NCBI GenBank assembly: GCA_910585445.1
Contig: CAJUEK010000044.1
Coordinates: 1 to 21,397 of the forward strand
Direction of reading: 5' to 3'
From: an uncultured Bacteroidales bacterium
Lineage (GTDB): Bacteria; Bacteroidota; Bacteroidia; Bacteroidales; UBA932
Length of the DNA: 21,397 nt
A model generated the notes under the pieces. The model made no database searches. It was given only the letters and a program-made list of their open reading frames with translations, and was not told where the DNA came from. Positions 6,380 to 14,980 of this stretch are shown here, one piece after another; within the stretch, counting starts at the first letter, position 1; the number at the start of each line of letters is the position of its first letter. A program made the translations under genes and the position numbers.

Positions 6380-9300
6380 TCAGTTGTTCACCGGCCTGAG
6401 CACAAAACGGAACTCGTATGGACGTGCCTTCACAAGATACCCGTCAAGCGGCCATTCTCCCCATGAATTGATGCATCCGAGCCCCATCTGCACAAGGTCA
6501 AAATTGACCCATGTGTTGCCGAGGGAACGCTCATCCTCAAATGCGAGCTTCTTGAGTTCAAGCGAATGCGCCTGATTGTCATCAAGAACCCTCACATCCA
6601 TTTCAGTCCAATGGAAAGGCAGGGCAGAACCAGAGAACTTCACATCTGAAGTGATTTCAATACCGGAGCCGTTATCGTCAAGAACCCTCATCCATTTAAG
6701 GCCTGTCTTTGTACCGGACTCCTGAGGACGCACATAGCCATAGTGATACTGGTCCTCTACGCGCTGGACATAATGTCCCATCAGAGCCGCGCTGCTGCGG
6801 TCGGAATAATTCTCGAAAGGTCCGAGACCGAAAAACTCAAGAACAGAATATTCGCCCGGCATCGCCAACTCCATTCCGAAACGCTGCATTATCGGAGCCT
6901 CGGAAAGCTTGCCTGCATCAGCCATGGATTCCGTAACTGCCATTGTGCCGTCTGCGAAAACATCATACGCCATGCTAACCCTTGCAGCCTCACCTATCGG
7001 TTTGAAGACAACCTCAACCCTGTAGCTTCCGTCATTCTCCTTAACCTGGAATGAATCCACCTCAAGCGCCGCGTCACGCCACATCTTCATCCTCTTGTCC
7101 TGTCCTGCGCCAAGGTCATTCTCAACTCCTGCCCTTGCAAAAGACGGCCTGAGAGGAGACTTCACAAGTTCTTTCCCTCCAAGGCTCCATCCGACCAAAG
7201 CTCCTGACTCTGAGTCGAACGTCATCTTCCAAGAGGCAATCCTGTCCGTTCCTGAACCTTCAAAGGCCATCTCGCCAAAGAAAGAATGCATATTGCCATC
7301 CTTGACATACTCAGGACGTCCTGATTCATCTGCAAAAGGAACGGCAGCAGCCTCATTAAGGCATATCTGGTCATAGGCGACCTCAGATCCAGCAGGAAGG
7401 ATTCCGTCCGCCCTTCTGAGCACATATCTCACATTCAGATACACATCATGGGCAGAAAGGGACTCAAGCGAGCATATCTCCATTATGTCCGCCTCATTGA
7501 ATCCGAGCGAAACTTCAGCGGTCTCCTGAGGTGCTATGGCCGGCATGGAAACGCAGCCGGAAAGGACAGGGTCCCCGTCCACCTCTACATTCCAATGCAT
7601 CATGTACCTTGACAGGTCTATAAAGAAATTCTCGTTATATACATTCACCTTGCCTGAAAGCGCCATTGACTCAGAAGCGGAAGTCAAAATAGAGCGGTAC
7701 TGGTATGCTACCTCGTATGCATGCGGATGCAGAGTGCGGTCAGCAGCTATCACACCATTGCAGCAGAACGAGTTGTCAGAAGCGTCATAGTCATTGAAGT
7801 CACCGCCATATACGAAAACATGGTCAGTCCCCTCTTCGTCAGACGGCCATTTCAGAGCCTGGTCAACGAAATCCCAGATGAAGCCGCCCTGATATGACGG
7901 ATATTTCCTCACAAGGTCCCAGTACTCCTTGAAGCCTCCCATGGAATTGCCCATTGCATGAGCATACTCACACTGGATGAGAGGACGTTCCGGAGAGGAT
8001 GCCGCATATTTCTCGCAATCATCATAATTCCAATACATAGGGCACATGATGTCATTGTACTGCGTATGTTTGGCAAGCTCATACTGCACCGGACGTGAAG
8101 AATCCATAGCCTTTGCCATTTCATATCCCTTCTTGAAATTACAACCGTATCCGGCCTCATTTCCGAGGCTCCATGTTATGACGCTCGGATGATTGAAATC
8201 CCTTTTTATCATCCTGCCTATCCTTGAAAGATGCGCAATCTCGAATGAAGGGTCATCAGCAAGCGTCTCCTTGCCATATCCCATTCCATGAGACTCCACA
8301 TTGGCCTCGTCAACGACATAAATGCCATACCTGTCACAAAGCGAATACCACAGAGGGTCATTCGGATAATGGCATGTCCTGACTGCATTGATGTTCAGCT
8401 GCTTCATTATCATTATGTCCTGAAGCATGTCAGCCTCACTTACCACATAGCCCTTATAGGCATTAAGCTCATGACGGTCCGCACCCTTTATCAGAACAGG
8501 CTGGCCGTTGACAAGAAGCTGGCCGCCACTCACGCGCACATCCCTGAAACCGAAATCCAGAGACGCGTTCTCCGTAACCTCATTCTTTGCATAAGACACT
8601 GCCTTAAGAGTATATAGCCACGGAGTTTCCGCAGACCACGTCTTCACAGAAGGCACCTGAAGAGAAGCGCTTACGACAGAAAGCCCCCTGTCCGACTTGA
8701 CGGACGACTTTACAGGCACATTCTGCGATGCTACCTCCCTGCCATAAGGGTCCAATATGGAGAACATTACGAAAGTGACTCCCTTTGTCACCTCAGCTGA
8801 AATCTCAGCCTCTCCGGCAGCAGACCCTATGACATGTATGTCATCAATCCTCTTTTTGGCACGGGAGAACACATATACGTCCCTCGCAATACCGGAAAGG
8901 CGCCAGAAATCCTGGTCTTCCAGGTAAGTTCCGTCACACCATCGGAAAATCTCAAGGGCAATTAAATTCTCACCGCTACGCACATATTTCGTGATGTCAA
9001 AACGGGCCTCAAGCTTGCTGTCCTCGCTATATCCGACCTCCTTGCCGTTGACCCACACGCGCACATTGGACGTTGCAGAGCCTATGTGAAGGAAAATGTC
9101 ATTTCCGCTCCAGCCTGCGTCCAGATTGAAAGTGCGCCTGTACTGGCCGACATAATTATGCTCATATGCAGGTATCGGCGGATTGTTCTGGTAATGTCCG
9201 CGCCACGCATATCCCACATTGACATATATAGGGTCTCCGTATCCGTTCAGTTCCCACATCCCCGGCACAGGCATTGTACCCCAGGACGAGTCATCATAGC

Positions 9301-9532
9301 CGGCTGCCCAGAAATCAAGGGGACGTTCATCTATTGTCTCGTTCCAATTGAATTTCCAGATGCCGTCAAGAGACAATTTCAGTCCGTCCGTATCGAAAGT
9401 TGCCGTCATTGGAGCACGGTTTCTCTCCACGACCCCAGGGTTCTGCCAGTCAGGCAGGACAGTTTTTCCGGAAGACGGAAATGCAGGCACAAGTGCGGAA
9501 ATGCACAAGACCGCAGTCAAAGTTTTTTTCAT
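6380..9532 (-). CDS. lacZ: Secreted GH2 beta-galactosidase (LacZ type)
   Basis: The 1050-residue glycoside hydrolase family 2 protein has LacZ domain order. A signal peptide covers about residues 1-22. It is followed by the jelly-roll sugar-binding domain (about 50-220), an Ig-like domain (about 225-330), a TIM barrel (about 335-630), a second Ig-like domain, and the C-terminal beta-sandwich (Bgal small chain, about 755-1045, with FGLGPFENYSDR). The catalytic acid/base is Glu459 in WSLGNEAG and the nucleophile Glu522 in IQCEYAHAMGNS; both are present. Exported LacZ-like enzymes in Bacteroidota cleave terminal beta-galactosides from glycans in the periplasm; the true substrate here could be another beta-galactoside. 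It starts 30 bp after batD/E on the same strand with no visible promoter and no SusC/D pair nearby, so it seems to be the tail of the Bat operon. Confidence 0.93.
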   Translation of the reverse strand: MKKTLTAVLCISALVPAFPSSGKTVLPDWQNPGVVERNRAPMTATFDTDGLKLSLDGIWKFNWNETIDERPLDFWAAGYDDSSWGTMPVPGMWELNGYGDPIYVNVGYAWRGHYQNNPPIPAYEHNYVGQYRRTFNLDAGWSGNDIFLHIGSATSNVRVWVNGKEVGYSEDSKLEARFDITKYVRSGENLIALEIFRWCDGTYLEDQDFWRLSGIARDVYVFSRAKKRIDDIHVIGSAAGEAEISAEVTKGVTFVMFSILDPYGREVASQNVPVKSSVKSDRGLSVVSASLQVPSVKTWSAETPWLYTLKAVSYAKNEVTENASLDFGFRDVRVSGGQLLVNGQPVLIKGADRHELNAYKGYVVSEADMLQDIMIMKQLNINAVRTCHYPNDPLWYSLCDRYGIYVVDEANVESHGMGYGKETLADDPSFEIAHLSRIGRMIKRDFNHPSVITWSLGNEAGYGCNFKKGYEMAKAMDSSRPVQYELAKHTQYNDIMCPMYWNYDDCEKYAASSPERPLIQCEYAHAMGNSMGGFKEYWDLVRKYPSYQGGFIWDFVDQALKWPSDEEGTDHVFVYGGDFNDYDASDNSFCCNGVIAADRTLHPHAYEVAYQYRSILTSASESMALSGKVNVYNENFFIDLSRYMMHWNVEVDGDPVLSGCVSMPAIAPQETAEVSLGFNEADIMEICSLESLSAHDVYLNVRYVLRRADGILPAGSEVAYDQICLNEAAAVPFADESGRPEYVKDGNMHSFFGEMAFEGSGTDRIASWKMTFDSESGALVGWSLGGKELVKSPLRPSFARAGVENDLGAGQDKRMKMWRDAALEVDSFQVKENDGSYRVEVVFKPIGEAARVSMAYDVFADGTMAVTESMADAGKLSEAPIMQRFGMELAMPGEYSVLEFFGLGPFENYSDRSSAALMGHYVQRVEDQYHYGYVRPQESGTKTGLKWMRVLDDNGSGIEITSDVKFSGSALPFHWTEMDVRVLDDNQAHSLELKKLAFEDERSLGNTWVNFDLVQMGLGCINSWGEWPLDGYLVKARPYEFRFVLRPVNN

Positions 9533-9562
9533 GTGATATCAATTAATGGTTTAAACCTGTTG

Positions 9563-12181
9563 TCAAATTATACCGAGACTACCGGAAGGAAGCCATCCCT
9601 GTCTGCCGTCCGCAAGCGCCACATTGTTCCATTCGCCTACCGTATCAAGAATCTTCACCTTCGTGCCTTCATGCAATATGAAGAGATCCTTGGATGCTTC
9701 GGCAGAAGGCGAGCTCTTTACGGTGACCACCGGCTTCATCACAATAGCCGCGTCAGCCCTCATGCAGTCATTCTTCTGCCAAATCGAGAAGCTGAGGGCA
9801 GATGCAGCAAGCAGAATCATGACCAGCCCTGTAAAGAAGCCGGTACGCCTGCCTGCGACAGAGCCGGAAAGCAGGAAAAGAAGAAGCATCACGACAGAAA
9901 GGCACAGAAGCACGATAAAGGCGACAGCCCATGAGTCAGAATCCATCACATAGCACAGGCGCTTCATCCAGACTCCAAGGAAAAACTCCGGCACAGGGTC
10001 AATCCTGTCATATATCCGGCTGTTCATCAGCTCAAGGTTTGTCCTCGCGTCAGAATATGAGGGGTCAAGCTTCAGGGCCTTCTCATAATACAATATCGCC
10101 ATCGGCACATCCCCGTCCTTGAAGAAAGCATTTCCCATGTTGCAGTACAGGGGAGCGGAACTGAAGCCCATCTCCTCAATCATCCTGTAGCCCGCAACCG
10201 CGCCAGCCCACTGTCCCTGCGAGTACGCATTATTGGACTCGTTCCACAGGGAATCCGCCATTGCAGTGCCCTGGGCGAATGATACGGACGGGACAGCCAG
10301 CATAAGCACAAGTGCCAGGGCCGCGGTCCGTGAAATGTTTTTGCCGGATTTCATATTGGAATCTATTGATGATATGACTTCAGCCGCCTCACTGAAATGG
10401 GCAGCCATCTCCTCATGCCTGGCCTCAGGGGCATACCGTGCAAATTCACAGGAATCAAGCATGGCTATGAAAGAAGAAATGGCAGCCTCAGGTACACCGT
10501 GGCCCGAAAGTTCCGAGCAAATCCTGTCATGCGACAGTTCGGCAACCGGAACTGCAAGCTTGTCGGAGATGAATCCGAGCAGCGCCTTATGCAATTCCTC
10601 ATAGAAAGCGGAATGCAGGTTCTGCTTGAGCAGTTCATCAGCTTTTCTCAGGCGCCTAAGGGCCATCTTTGTCGCTTTCCTTGTCTTGGTACCGGCTATA
10701 TCGGCGCGCCTTGCGGCCACCTTGCGCATCACCGCATAAACGGCAGCTCCCAAGGCAAGCACAAGCACTACAATGCCCCAAAACAGGGCCGAGCCAACAA
10801 AGAAACGTCCCTTTGCCTTCAAGCCAGGATTCTTTGTGCTGATGAAGCGGATGTCACTGTCAAGGCTCTTCACATCATTGCGGGTAACCACAGGCATGGC
10901 AGTGCCGGCAGAACCGGTATCGTTGCCCTTGGCAACTTCCATCCTTATCGGCGCGGTCTCCAGAGTGACATATTTCTTGGAACGCACATCGTAGTACGAA
11001 TATTTTATAGGCTCTATGACGAACTCCCCATGGCTTCTCGGTATGAAAGGATACTCATATCTCTTGCTTCCTGAAAGACCGTTCTTGGACACATTGCCGG
11101 TTACCTTTGTATCATAGACTTCCATATCAGCCGGGAATTTCACTTTTGGTGTTTCAAGCAGCGCCACATTGCCCTTTCCCGACACGGTCACTATCAGTGA
11201 TGCCGCCTCATGAGTCTTAAGTGAATCCTTGCTGAGGGAAGCAGAAAGGACATATTCGCCTACTCCGCCGGCAAAAGATGCCGGAGCACCGGACGGAAGC
11301 GAAGACACGTTCACCACAAGCGGCTTTGAAGTCACTTTCTTGCGCACAGTCCTGTACTCATCGAAGAAGCCGTCGAATATGCTGGCTCCTCCTGAGGACA
11401 CCCTCACATTGACAAGGCAGACAATCTCAGCCGGCTCTATCCTGAGCTGGCCTTTCTGCTGCGGGATAAGGACATATTTTCCGAGCTGGGCCGCATCATA
11501 GAGTTTCCCGCCGTAAGACTCTCGGACAAACTCGATACCTCCTTTGGGAGCCTCGAGCTGCTGGCTCCAGAATCCGTTGAAAGTAGGATAGGAAGCGCCC
11601 TCAAGCCCTGTTATCCCTACTCTCCTGTACAATTTTATGGTAGCTATTATAGGCTCCCCGACCACCACGTCGGTACGGTCCAGGTCCACAGACAGAACTA
11701 TGTCATCATCGGCAATGCCCGCCTGAGCATTCCTTGAAGATGACTGTTCCGCCCTTTCCTGACCGTCCTGACCGCTCCCATCAGAGGAAGACGACATGGA
11801 AGCAAGAACCTCAACCTCGACTGGCTCTGACGTTATTTCGCGTCCCTTGACCTTGGCAACAGCGCCAGGTATGACAAATTTGCCGGCCTTGGTAGGCTTA
11901 AGCACATAAGAATACGTAGTCTGGGTGGACTGAGTCCTCTTTCCGTTTATTATCTGCATGCTCGTGGAACGTCCCTGCTGAGGCCCCCAGACAAGCAGGA
12001 AGTCCTCACCATGATTCCAGGTAAATCCGGACGGCCTGTCACCTCCCTCTATTATGAAAGTAACATTGAACTGCTCATCAGATGAAACGACCCGGTGTAC
12101 CTGCACCTGGATCCTGTCCTGAGCATATGAAACAGCCGCACAAGCGGCAAGGAACAATGTAATAAACAATTTTCTCATCAT
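9563..12181 (-). CDS. batD: BatD-BatE fusion protein (Bat aerotolerance operon)
   Basis: A single 872-residue frame joins two proteins normally encoded separately. Residues 1-609 are BatD: a signal peptide ending SYA/QD (20-21), a long beta-rich periplasmic part, a membrane segment at about 461-484, and a cytosolic helical tail (507-606). Met610 then begins a complete second signal peptide (MKSGKNISRTAALALVLMLA to SFAQ, 610-637). It is followed by a TPR region (about 640-715, including LYCNMGNAFFKDGDVPMAIL), two membrane segments (about 750-772 and 780-798) and an SH3-like domain (about 815-872, with WLPSGSLG). That is the layout of BatE. No stop separates the halves. The product may stay fused, be cut at the buried signal site, or batE may also start at the internal ATG (10352-10354). 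It follows batC by 9 bp. A missing stop from a sequencing error is possible. Confidence 0.85.
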   Translation of the reverse strand: MMRKLFITLFLAACAAVSYAQDRIQVQVHRVVSSDEQFNVTFIIEGGDRPSGFTWNHGEDFLLVWGPQQGRSTSMQIINGKRTQSTQTTYSYVLKPTKAGKFVIPGAVAKVKGREITSEPVEVEVLASMSSSSDGSGQDGQERAEQSSSRNAQAGIADDDIVLSVDLDRTDVVVGEPIIATIKLYRRVGITGLEGASYPTFNGFWSQQLEAPKGGIEFVRESYGGKLYDAAQLGKYVLIPQQKGQLRIEPAEIVCLVNVRVSSGGASIFDGFFDEYRTVRKKVTSKPLVVNVSSLPSGAPASFAGGVGEYVLSASLSKDSLKTHEAASLIVTVSGKGNVALLETPKVKFPADMEVYDTKVTGNVSKNGLSGSKRYEYPFIPRSHGEFVIEPIKYSYYDVRSKKYVTLETAPIRMEVAKGNDTGSAGTAMPVVTRNDVKSLDSDIRFISTKNPGLKAKGRFFVGSALFWGIVVLVLALGAAVYAVMRKVAARRADIAGTKTRKATKMALRRLRKADELLKQNLHSAFYEELHKALLGFISDKLAVPVAELSHDRICSELSGHGVPEAAISSFIAMLDSCEFARYAPEARHEEMAAHFSEAAEVISSIDSNMKSGKNISRTAALALVLMLAVPSVSFAQGTAMADSLWNESNNAYSQGQWAGAVAGYRMIEEMGFSSAPLYCNMGNAFFKDGDVPMAILYYEKALKLDPSYSDARTNLELMNSRIYDRIDPVPEFFLGVWMKRLCYVMDSDSWAVAFIVLLCLSVVMLLLFLLSGSVAGRRTGFFTGLVMILLAASALSFSIWQKNDCMRADAAIVMKPVVTVKSSPSAEASKDLFILHEGTKVKILDTVGEWNNVALADGRQGWLPSGSLGII

Positions 12182-12190
12182 CTCTCCCTA

Positions 12191-12979
12191 TTACCAGTTC
12201 TTCTCTTTCTGTCTGGACCTTGCTGCCGCAGCCTTGGCTTTCTGCACCTTGTCCTGTGTTTCCTTTTCCTTCGCCTGAATAGCCTGAAGCATCTGCTGGG
12301 CAGCCTGAGGACTCAGCTGGGACTGCTTCTGTCCGTCATTCTTGTCCCGTCCGTCCCGGTCTTTCCCGTCCTGGCCGTCATCATTCGGCTTATCCTGACC
12401 GTCCCCCTCATCCTGATTCTTGTCATCCTGCTCCTGGTCACTCTTATTCTGGTCATTTTGGCCATCTCCCTTATCGTCACGGCCGTCATTCTTGTCATTG
12501 TCCTTGTCATTCTGGCCGTTGCCTCCCTGCTGCTGGTTCTCCAGCATCTTCCGGGCATATATGAAATTTTCCTTAGCCTGAAGGTCATCCGGATTAAGCA
12601 AAAGCGACTGCATGAATGCTTCTGCAGCACTTTTCCAGTCCTTCTGAGCAATGGCGACATCCCCGAGGTTAAAATACAGGTCAGCCCCATGCCCGGACAA
12701 CGGGGCGGCAGCCGACACCTTCTCCAAAGACTCACGCGCCTTTCCGTATTCCTCCTGCCTGTAGAGCGTCGAAGCCAGATTATAATTTGCCGCAAAAGAC
12801 AGCGAATCCTTGACCAGGGCCTTCATATAATCAATCTCAGCCTCACGGAAGTCCCCTTTCCTGAAATCACGGTTTCCGCTCCTGACCTCTTTCCTGTCCG
12901 TCTGCGCAGATGCACACAAGCATGGCAGGCACATGAGCATCACCACGGCGGCAAGACAAAAATATCTCCTTTTTTTCAT
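12191..12979 (-). CDS. batC: BatC, TPR protein with a charged low-complexity tail
   Basis: The 262-residue exported protein has a signal peptide (1-26, CASAQ) and at least three TPR-like helix pairs (about 32-135: GNRDFRKGDFREAEIDYMKA, AANYNLASTLYRQEEYGKA, ADLYFNLGDVAIAQKDWKSA). A stretch of about 65 residues (about 150-220), almost wholly Asp, Lys, Asn, Gln, Gly and Arg, follows, then a Gln/Ala/Lys-rich helical end. TPR proteins scaffold complexes, and BatC is thought to work with the VWA proteins BatA and BatB in the periplasm. It is tightly placed: 4 bp after batB and 9 bp before batD/E. The Asp-rich tract is encoded by degenerate repeats that also create long spurious frames on both strands. 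Confidence 0.88.
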   Translation of the reverse strand: MKKRRYFCLAAVVMLMCLPCLCASAQTDRKEVRSGNRDFRKGDFREAEIDYMKALVKDSLSFAANYNLASTLYRQEEYGKARESLEKVSAAAPLSGHGADLYFNLGDVAIAQKDWKSAAEAFMQSLLLNPDDLQAKENFIYARKMLENQQQGGNGQNDKDNDKNDGRDDKGDGQNDQNKSDQEQDDKNQDEGDGQDKPNDDGQDGKDRDGRDKNDGQKQSQLSPQAAQQMLQAIQAKEKETQDKVQKAKAAAARSRQKEKNW

Positions 12980-12983
12980 ATTC

Positions 12984-13985
12984 TCAACTCCTGAAAAGAT
13001 TAATCCTGGACTTCCTGTCCCCTACGAGCATCTCCAGCACAAGGAAGAACAGGGCTACGGAAAGAAAATACATGTACACCTGATCATATTCCTCGAAAAC
13101 GACAGAATTGTATTGCTCGTCGTCCATCTTCCTGATTTCCTGTATTATCGGATTCAGGCCGAACTCGCTGTTCCCGGCACGCACATACAGGCCTTTGCCT
13201 GCAGAAGCGACATCATTAAGAACCGTTTCATCCAGCCTTGTCACGACAATCTCCCCGTTCTTGTCACGCAGATAATCCCCGCCGACAGGTATCATCTTGC
13301 CCTCCGGAGAGCCGACTCCTATAACGAAAACGCGGATTCCCATTTCCGCAGCCTGCCTTGCCGCAGCGACAGGGTCATCCTCATGATTCTCTCCGTCAGT
13401 TATCACTATGATTGCACGGCTCTTGTCGCTCTGGCTGCTGAAACTGCGTATAGCGGTATTGATTGCCTCGCCGATTGCCGTTCCCTGTACAGGTACAGAC
13501 TCAGTCGATATTGTATTGAGGAACATCTTGGCAGACACATAGTCCGCCGTTATAGGAAGCTGCACAAACGAATTGCCGGCAAAGACAATCAGTCCAAGCC
13601 TGTCATCACGCAATTTGTCCACGACCCTCGAAATGGCCAGCTTGGCACGTTCGAGCCTGTTAGGTGAATAATCCTGGGCAAGCATAGAATTTGACACGTC
13701 AAGGACAATCATCACCTCAGCCCCTTTCGTATTATGCTCCTTCAGGACAGCTCCTACCTGAGGTCCTGACAATGCGATTACAAAAAAGAAGAAAGCCAGT
13801 GAGAACAGCGATGTCCTGACCCATGCCTTGGCCTTTGAATAAGAAGGCATCAGTTTCGCCACAAGGGCCTCATCACCGAAACGGCGTATCCTGCGTGCCC
13901 TAAGTTTCAGCACGACAGCCTGCACGACGGGAAATACCGGTACAAGCAAAAGCAGCAACAGATAATCAGCATGTGCGAATGTCAT
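12984..13985 (-). CDS. batB: BatB, membrane VWA-domain protein
   Basis: The start at 13983-13985 gives 333 residues and an ATGA overlap with the batA stop codon. An ATG eight codons upstream is less likely. Membrane segments lie at about 8-28, 57-74 and 304-321 and bracket a VWA domain. The metal-ion-dependent adhesion site is intact: DVSNS (D96, S98, S100), Thr169 in VQGTAIGEA and Asp197 in VITDGEN. VWA domains bind protein ligands through a divalent metal. BatB is paralogous to batA just upstream, and the pair is expected to form one membrane complex, with the VWA domain facing the periplasm. Confidence 0.92.
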   Translation of the reverse strand: MTFAHADYLLLLLLVPVFPVVQAVVLKLRARRIRRFGDEALVAKLMPSYSKAKAWVRTSLFSLAFFFFVIALSGPQVGAVLKEHNTKGAEVMIVLDVSNSMLAQDYSPNRLERAKLAISRVVDKLRDDRLGLIVFAGNSFVQLPITADYVSAKMFLNTISTESVPVQGTAIGEAINTAIRSFSSQSDKSRAIIVITDGENHEDDPVAAARQAAEMGIRVFVIGVGSPEGKMIPVGGDYLRDKNGEIVVTRLDETVLNDVASAGKGLYVRAGNSEFGLNPIIQEIRKMDDEQYNSVVFEEYDQVYMYFLSVALFFLVLEMLVGDRKSRINLFRS

Positions 13986-14977
13986 GGCAACCTCCTTATT
14001 ACAAACCAATTCAAGACAAGCTCAAGCAGCAAGGCCACCAAAGCCCAAAGCAGATATTTCCCGAAAAGTTCCTTATATATAGGGAAACTGTCAACAGTGG
14101 TACGGGCTTTTTCCAGCTTGTTTATCTCACTATATATTTCAGACAGCTTCGTGTTGTCGGTAGCCCTGAAATACCGTCCTCCGGTAGCCTTTGCGACCTC
14201 GGCAAGAAGCTTCTCATCAATCTCCACCTTCATGTTCTGTACCCTCATTCCCCATGGTGTCATTACCGGATAAGGAGCCATCCCCTCTTTTCCGACGCCT
14301 ATGGTATAGACACGCACTCCGTAGGTCTGGGCTATTTCCGCAGCCATCTGGGGCGAAACCTCACCGCTATTGTTGACTCCGTCGGTAAGAAGTATCACTA
14401 CCCTGCTCGGAGCGTCAGAATCCTTCATGCGCGCCACGGCAGTAGCAAGACCGTTACCTATCGCCGTACCGTCCTCAATGATGTCAGTCGAAACTTCTTT
14501 CATCAGGTTTATGAGCGTTGCCCTGTCAGTTGTAAGCGGACACTGAGTGAAACTCTCCCCGGCAAACACAACGATTCCGATTCTGTCGGACGGACGCGCC
14601 GATATGAACTCTATAGCTATATCCTTGGACGCGCTTATCCTGTCAGGAGTCAGGTCACGTGCAAGCATACTAGTTGAAACGTCCATCGCAAGCACAATGT
14701 CAATTCCCTCGGTGTCAACAGTCGAGAACTCCTCTGAAGAACGGGGCCTGGTCAATGCAAGCACGCACAAGACAAGGGCTGCAGTCCTCAGCAAAAAAGG
14801 CACATGACGGACTGCGCCCATAAGGCCGGAACTCCCGCCGGCCTTCCAAGGAGAGGATGATGACACTCTCAGATGAGGATGTCTTCCGGCCAGCTCCAGA
14901 TATATGTAATGGGCCACCATCAATGCCGGCAGGGCAAGCAGCCACAACAATGCAGGATATTCAAAAAACATATCCAC
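13982..14977 (-). CDS. batA: BatA, membrane VWA-domain protein
   Basis: The 331-residue protein has N-terminal membrane segments (about 8-28 and 60-76), a VWA domain (about 92-290) and a C-terminal membrane segment (about 307-327). MIDAS residues are complete: D99-V-S101-T-S103 in AMDVSTSM, Thr171 in DGTAIGNG and Asp199 in LLTDGVNN. BatA belongs to the Bat (Bacteroides aerotolerance) group linked to oxygen and oxidative stress tolerance in Bacteroides fragilis; the mechanism is not established. It starts 3 bp after the preceding gene and overlaps batB by ATGA, which implies coupled translation. Confidence 0.93.
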   Translation of the reverse strand: MDMFFEYPALLWLLALPALMVAHYIYLELAGRHPHLRVSSSSPWKAGGSSGLMGAVRHVPFLLRTAALVLCVLALTRPRSSEEFSTVDTEGIDIVLAMDVSTSMLARDLTPDRISASKDIAIEFISARPSDRIGIVVFAGESFTQCPLTTDRATLINLMKEVSTDIIEDGTAIGNGLATAVARMKDSDAPSRVVILLTDGVNNSGEVSPQMAAEIAQTYGVRVYTIGVGKEGMAPYPVMTPWGMRVQNMKVEIDEKLLAEVAKATGGRYFRATDNTKLSEIYSEINKLEKARTTVDSFPIYKELFGKYLLWALVALLLELVLNWFVIRRLP

Positions 14978-14980
14978 CTC

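Noticed and set aside
9086..9934. Plus-strand 282-codon frame over the lacZ start and batE end
   Set aside because: It crosses two genes on the other strand, has no recognisable domain, and its composition is that of a shadow frame.
12933..13667. Long plus-strand frame antisense to batB and batC
   Set aside because: It is antisense to genes with intact VWA and TPR motifs and has no recognisable domain; its openness reflects codon bias on the coding strand.
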